Below are positions 60,342-64,000 of a stretch of 64,000 nucleotides of DNA, piece after piece. The notes beneath the pieces are model-generated. The model did no database searches, was not told the origin of the DNA, and saw nothing but the letters and a program-made list of their open reading frames with translations. The translations under genes and the position numbers were made by a program. This stretch comes from FEN-1297 sp964498065 (lineage in GTDB: Bacteria > Bacteroidota > Ignavibacteria > Ignavibacteriales > Ignavibacteriaceae). The stretch spans positions 1-64,000 of the forward strand of contig CAZCFZ010000012.1 of assembly GCA_964498065.1 (NCBI GenBank). The letters are read 5' to 3'. The first letter of the stretch is position 1. Each line of letters begins with the position of its first letter.

Positions 60342-61745
60342 TTAAACGCCTTTCGTATCACCTTTAATCATTTGCCAAACTGTTGTTAATATTATTTGAA
60401 TATCCAGCCAGATAGACCAGTTTTCAATATACCATAAGTCATACTCGATTCTTTTAATTGTACGTTTTTTATTCTCTTCATATTCCGGGACATCCCCTCT
60501 GTATCCGTGAATCTGTGCCCAACCGGTAATACCGGGCTTAACCCAGCTTCTTAATTTTATTTCTTCAACCATTTCTTTGTAAATTTCATTGAATGCTATC
60601 GGATGAGGCCGCGGCCCGACAATCGACATCTCACCTTTAAATACATTTATAAATTGAGGTAATTCGTCAATATTAGATTTTCTCAGGAACTTTCCGATCT
60701 TTGTAATTCGCGGATCGCCTTCAACTGTGGGTTTATATTTATTTGAGCTTTCATTTCCTGCATACATCGTGCGGAATTTAAAGCATTTAAATATTTCATC
60801 CTTAGCTCCAACTCTATCCTGCCGGAAGGAAACCGGTCCTGGTGAAAATAACCTATTAAGTAAAAATAATAACGGATAAAGCCAGGAAAGTATTAATATT
60901 ATGGCAAAAAATGAAAATACTATATCGAACGTTCGCTTCACAAAACGCCAGTGTGCTTCAGCAAGAGGCTCACTTCTAACCGTGATAATAGGAAAATTTG
61001 CTATCATACTTATTTGAAATTTCTTCGAAACAAATCTCAAATAATCCGGGATTATATGAACCCTTACGGCATGTTTATTACAAATTTTTATGATATCGTC
61101 TAATTGATGCGCTGCATAAATTGATAATGCTATTACTACTTCTTCTATATTTCGTTCTTTAATAATGCTGTCAAGTCTATCAATACCGCCTAAAATATTA
61201 AGCTCCGAATACGGTTCGAAAGCATCATTTAAGAATCCGATTAAATTAAATCCGAAGTCATAACGGTCTGAAATTAAATTATTAAAATTTTTTGCAAGGT
61301 CACCGGCGCCAATTATTAAAAGATTACGTACATTTTTTTTCTTTCCTCTGATTTTGGAAACCGAATATTTTACCGCCTGCGTTCGAATACTTACCAGTAA
61401 AGTTAAAAACAAAGCATATAGTATTATAAAATTTCTTGTGAATAAATTTTCCTTTACCAAAAAGAGGAAAAGAATCGCGGTAAGAATTTGTACGATTACA
61501 TTTCTAACAATTTTTAAAAACTGGTAGGAGAAGTTCCTTGTATTAAAATCATCATAAAATTCAATGACATTTGAAAAGAAATACCACACAAAATTAAGAC
61601 CCGCCATTAAAGCAAACATATAATTTCGATCGATCAGTATTTGCAGGGATTGAGAAATAATTGCAGAAACAAAAAAGGAAACGTCTATTATGGCAAGATC
61701 TAAAAATAGCCTTAAGTAGTATGTTGATTTATTATTTGTAATCAT
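60342..61745 (-). CDS. undecaprenyl-phosphate sugar phosphotransferase (WcaJ/WbaP-like)
   Basis: A 467-residue polyprenyl glycosylphosphotransferase that starts a surface polysaccharide by transferring a sugar phosphate to undecaprenyl phosphate. It has four N-terminal membrane spans (1-115), a Rossmann-like middle domain (NLLIIGAGDLAKNF) and a C-terminal catalytic domain with FRQDRVGAKDEIFKCFKFRT, KSNIDELPQFINVFKGEMS, IVGPRPHP and KPGITGWAQIHGYRGD. Length is normal for the full WcaJ type. It is the last gene of a minus-strand block behind two glycosyltransferases, 15 bases after the nearest. Confidence 0.93.
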   Translation of the reverse strand: MITNNKSTYYLRLFLDLAIIDVSFFVSAIISQSLQILIDRNYMFALMAGLNFVWYFFSNVIEFYDDFNTRNFSYQFLKIVRNVIVQILTAILFLFLVKENLFTRNFIILYALFLTLLVSIRTQAVKYSVSKIRGKKKNVRNLLIIGAGDLAKNFNNLISDRYDFGFNLIGFLNDAFEPYSELNILGGIDRLDSIIKERNIEEVVIALSIYAAHQLDDIIKICNKHAVRVHIIPDYLRFVSKKFQISMIANFPIITVRSEPLAEAHWRFVKRTFDIVFSFFAIILILSWLYPLLFLLNRLFSPGPVSFRQDRVGAKDEIFKCFKFRTMYAGNESSNKYKPTVEGDPRITKIGKFLRKSNIDELPQFINVFKGEMSIVGPRPHPIAFNEIYKEMVEEIKLRSWVKPGITGWAQIHGYRGDVPEYEENKKRTIKRIEYDLWYIENWSIWLDIQIILTTVWQMIKGDTKGV

Positions 61746-61760
61746 AATGAAAAAACAGGT

Positions 61761-62885
61761 TTAACTCAGGTGTTTAAAAAACTCATTACATTTTTCATCA
61801 ACAAAATTTTTCGTTTTTTCTTCAAAATATTTTCTGTCAAACTGTTTTGCATAAGTGCTGAGTGTATTAGAGTTAAATTTATCTTCACTTTTTTCAAATT
61901 CTTTTACTGCCTCAATTACATTTTCCGGCCTTTGTTCATTAAAAAGAATCCCGGTTTCATAACTAATAATTGTTTCGGACGCACCTCCTTTATTAAACGC
62001 AATAACAGGAGTACCGCAGGATAGGGCTTCAATCATAATTATTCCGAAATCTTCTTCGGCTGCAAAAATAAAAGCTTTTGCCTTTTGCATATAAGCTTTT
62101 AACTTGTCCGTCTTTAGATACCCGAGAAATTCTATATTGCTTGTCGACTTTGATTTTATTTTCCTTTCTTCCGGGCCGTCGCCGATAATGATTAATTTCT
62201 TATCCGGCATTCTTGAAAAAGCCTCGGCAATTATATCTATCCTTTTATAAGGAACTAATCTAGAAGCAGTTAAATAATAATCTTCTTTATTTGTAACTAA
62301 AGGAAATTTATCGGTATCAACCGGCGGATAAATAACGGCGGCATCTCTCTTATAGATTTTGTTTATTCTTTTAGCGATATATTTTGAATTGGCTATAAAA
62401 TAGTCAACTCTGTTTGAAGCAGCAACGTCCCACATCCTGATATAATGAAGAATTGCTTTTGCAAATATCCCTTTCAAGCCGGTTGATAAATTAGACTCCC
62501 TTAAATACTGATGAGTTAAATCCCAGGCGTATCTAATGGGTGTGTGACAATAGTTTATATGAAGCTGGTTCGAATTGGTCAGTACTCCTTTGGCAACAGC
62601 GTGAGAACTGGAAATAATTAAATCATAACCGGAAAGGTCGAACTGTTCGATTGCATAAGGAAAAAGAGGTAAAAATTTTCTATGATTATTTTTTACTGAT
62701 TTCCATTTTTGAAGAAAAGAAGTATTCGGTATTTTATTTTTAACAACAATTTTTTGTTCTTCATCATTTAAAAAATTAAAGAGAACAAATATATCGGCAT
62801 CCTTCCAAATATTTGTTAAAGATTCAACTACTCTTTCGGACCCGGCATAGCCGGCAAACCAATCGTGGATAATTGCTGTTTTCAA
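61761..62885 (-). CDS. glycosyltransferase family 4
   Basis: A 374-residue retaining glycosyltransferase of GT-B fold. The N-terminal half opens IIHDWFAGYAGSERVVESL and the C-terminal half has the acceptor-donor motif LSCGTPVIAFNKGGASETII, preceded by FAAEEDFGIIMIEA, the E-x7-E block of GT4. It resembles WbaZ-type mannosyltransferases by pattern. It acts in the cytoplasm on a lipid-linked sugar and is 11 bases downstream of the next glycosyltransferase gene. Confidence 0.9.
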   Translation of the reverse strand: MKTAIIHDWFAGYAGSERVVESLTNIWKDADIFVLFNFLNDEEQKIVVKNKIPNTSFLQKWKSVKNNHRKFLPLFPYAIEQFDLSGYDLIISSSHAVAKGVLTNSNQLHINYCHTPIRYAWDLTHQYLRESNLSTGLKGIFAKAILHYIRMWDVAASNRVDYFIANSKYIAKRINKIYKRDAAVIYPPVDTDKFPLVTNKEDYYLTASRLVPYKRIDIIAEAFSRMPDKKLIIIGDGPEERKIKSKSTSNIEFLGYLKTDKLKAYMQKAKAFIFAAEEDFGIIMIEALSCGTPVIAFNKGGASETIISYETGILFNEQRPENVIEAVKEFEKSEDKFNSNTLSTYAKQFDRKYFEEKTKNFVDEKCNEFFKHLS

Positions 62886-62895
62886 ATACTTCTTA

Positions 62896-64000
62896 TTAAT
62901 ATTGTTGATTAAATACCCTAAAATAAACTTCTTTTGTCTCTTCAGCCATTTTTTCTATACTAAATTCCTTTTCAACAATTTTTCTGGATGCCTTGGAAAA
63001 ACTTTCCCACAATTCTTTATCGGCGGATAGTTTCAATAAGTAATCTGCAGCTCTTTCCGGCATATCTAAATTATACAAAAAACCATTAACATTTTGCCGA
63101 ACGACATCTGCATTTCCTGTTACATCACTAGCAACAGCAGGAATTCCATGCGCCATTGCTTCCAAAATACCTAAAGGTAAACCTTCCCAGCGCGAAGTTG
63201 AAATATAACAAAATGCATCCTTTAAATAATCAGCAGGATTATCAACCGATCCTAATAGTTTTACGAATGATGATAAGCCGTTTTGTTCCAGCTTTAGTTT
63301 AAAAACCTTTTCGTTCTGCCCGCTGCCTAAAATAATTGTTTCAAACCGCTCAATTTGATTTTGTCTTTTTAATTCCTTTAAAATTTCAATCATCAATATA
63401 GTATTCTTTTGATAATTAAAACGACTGAAGGTTATTAACCTTAATTTTTCACCATCAAAAATTTTTTCTTTCACCACTTCGGCAGGAATAATAACCCCGT
63501 TATTTATAATATTTAATTTCTTATTCTGTGCAATCTTTAACTTTTTTACTAATTCATACTCGCTTCTGGAAACCGTAATAAAAGATTTTGTAAATATAGA
63601 CATGATTCTTTCAAGCAAAATATATACATGTTTTTGTAAGCCATTGTATTCGCCGATATGAATTCCATGAAAAGTATGAATGCAGGGTACAGAAGTAAGC
63701 AGTCTTAAGGTCCTCCCATAAATTCCTGCTCCTTTACCGTGTGAATGAATAAGGTTAATCTTATTTTTGTGAAGAAATAGTATTAAACTTGAAACAGCAC
63801 TAGTTTTAAATTTTCTGTGCGGAATTAATATCATCCGTTTGTTTCCCAAAAGATGTTCATACCTTTTCCAATAAGGATAATCATCCGGACAGGCGATATA
63901 AAAATCTATTTCAACATTAAGCATTTGTATTAAGCGGTATATATGTTCCGGTCCTCCGCCGAAATCAGCTCTAACTGAAATCAAAAGAACTTTAATTTTA
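62896..64000 (-). CDS. glycosyltransferase family 4, 5-prime end cut by the window edge
   Basis: A GT-B glycosyltransferase of at least 368 residues. The visible N-terminus reads KIKVLLISVRADFGGGPEHI; the frame is open to position 64000, so the true start codon (probably M plus one or two residues before this) lies just outside, and the TTG at 63984 is unlikely to be the real start. Later motifs include HGKGAGIYGRTLRLLTSVPC, STSRWEGLPLGILEAMAHG and IPAVASDVTGNADVV, the donor site of GT4. It begins the block that ends with the polyprenyl sugar transferase. Confidence 0.9.
   Translation of the reverse strand, partial: KIKVLLISVRADFGGGPEHIYRLIQMLNVEIDFYIACPDDYPYWKRYEHLLGNKRMILIPHRKFKTSAVSSLILFLHKNKINLIHSHGKGAGIYGRTLRLLTSVPCIHTFHGIHIGEYNGLQKHVYILLERIMSIFTKSFITVSRSEYELVKKLKIAQNKKLNIINNGVIIPAEVVKEKIFDGEKLRLITFSRFNYQKNTILMIEILKELKRQNQIERFETIILGSGQNEKVFKLKLEQNGLSSFVKLLGSVDNPADYLKDAFCYISTSRWEGLPLGILEAMAHGIPAVASDVTGNADVVRQNVNGFLYNLDMPERAADYLLKLSADKELWESFSKASRKIVEKEFSIEKMAEETKEVYFRVFNQQY

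Overview
The window reads as one contiguous, gene-dense stretch of chromosome from an AT-rich member of the Bacteroidota/Chlorobi lineage. I think Ignavibacteria is most likely. The evidence is two secreted proteins with type IX secretion C-terminal tails of the PNPFNPTTTIKY kind, a type B L31 ribosomal protein, frequent TTG starts, a 2-oxoacid:ferredoxin oxidoreductase operon typical of anaerobes, and the AmmeMemoRadiSam genes. It comes from a scaffolded draft or metagenome assembly: there is a run of exactly 100 Ns at 24519-24618, flanked on both sides by the same 55 bases.

Layout. 1-8.9 kb: rimP (minus strand), then a forward run with lolA, a UPF0104-type membrane protein, an outer-membrane barrel, uppP, a lipoprotein cyclophilin, an NSS symporter with a previously easy-to-miss 42-residue partner, holA, an ECF sigma factor with its likely anti-sigma factor, and rpmE2. 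9-17 kb: an alternative GlmU, rsmB, a RodZ-like protein, ligA, a small unknown, a STAS protein and a sodium:solute symporter. 17-20 kb: an accessory patch with a dockerin/T9SS secreted protein and a DUF433/DUF5615 toxin-antitoxin pair. 20-25.4 kb: an AmmeMemoRadiSam locus in which the radical SAM enzyme has a Tat signal, followed by a Memo-AMMECR1 fusion and a membrane-bound spermidine-synthase-like protein broken only by the assembly gap. 25.4-30 kb: a secreted GH2 exo-glucosaminidase-like enzyme and an SSS symporter.

30-40.5 kb: a PgpH-type c-di-AMP phosphodiesterase, XerC/D, a site-2 protease, then an envelope polysaccharide block (propeller-like lipoprotein, MsbA-like flippase, an O-antigen ligase carrying a large extracytoplasmic beta-propeller insert, and a GlmU-like enzyme). 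40.6-49.9 kb: rpsT, queE-queD, an ORF6N protein, truA, an M1 aminopeptidase with HEAT repeats, uvrB, DUF423, a methyltransferase and RlpA. 50-54 kb: a long non-coding leader rich in mutually exclusive helices, then a four-subunit 2-oxoacid:ferredoxin oxidoreductase operon plus a small Cys-rich protein, and an initiator tRNA with a near-consensus promoter. 54-64 kb: a second STAS protein, a second T9SS protein, a WG-repeat protein, cytochrome c, a HEAT protein, a VOC protein and a polysaccharide block (polyprenyl sugar transferase plus two GT4 glycosyltransferases, the last cut by the window edge).

Themes: cell envelope and surface glycan assembly dominate (UppP, RodZ, MsbA-like, ligase, GlmU-like enzymes, sugar transferase, glycosyltransferases). 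The candidates for something new are the apparently exported AmmeMemoRadiSam locus, the ligase-propeller fusion, the structured leader of the oxidoreductase operon and a small palindromic repeat family with two copies here.
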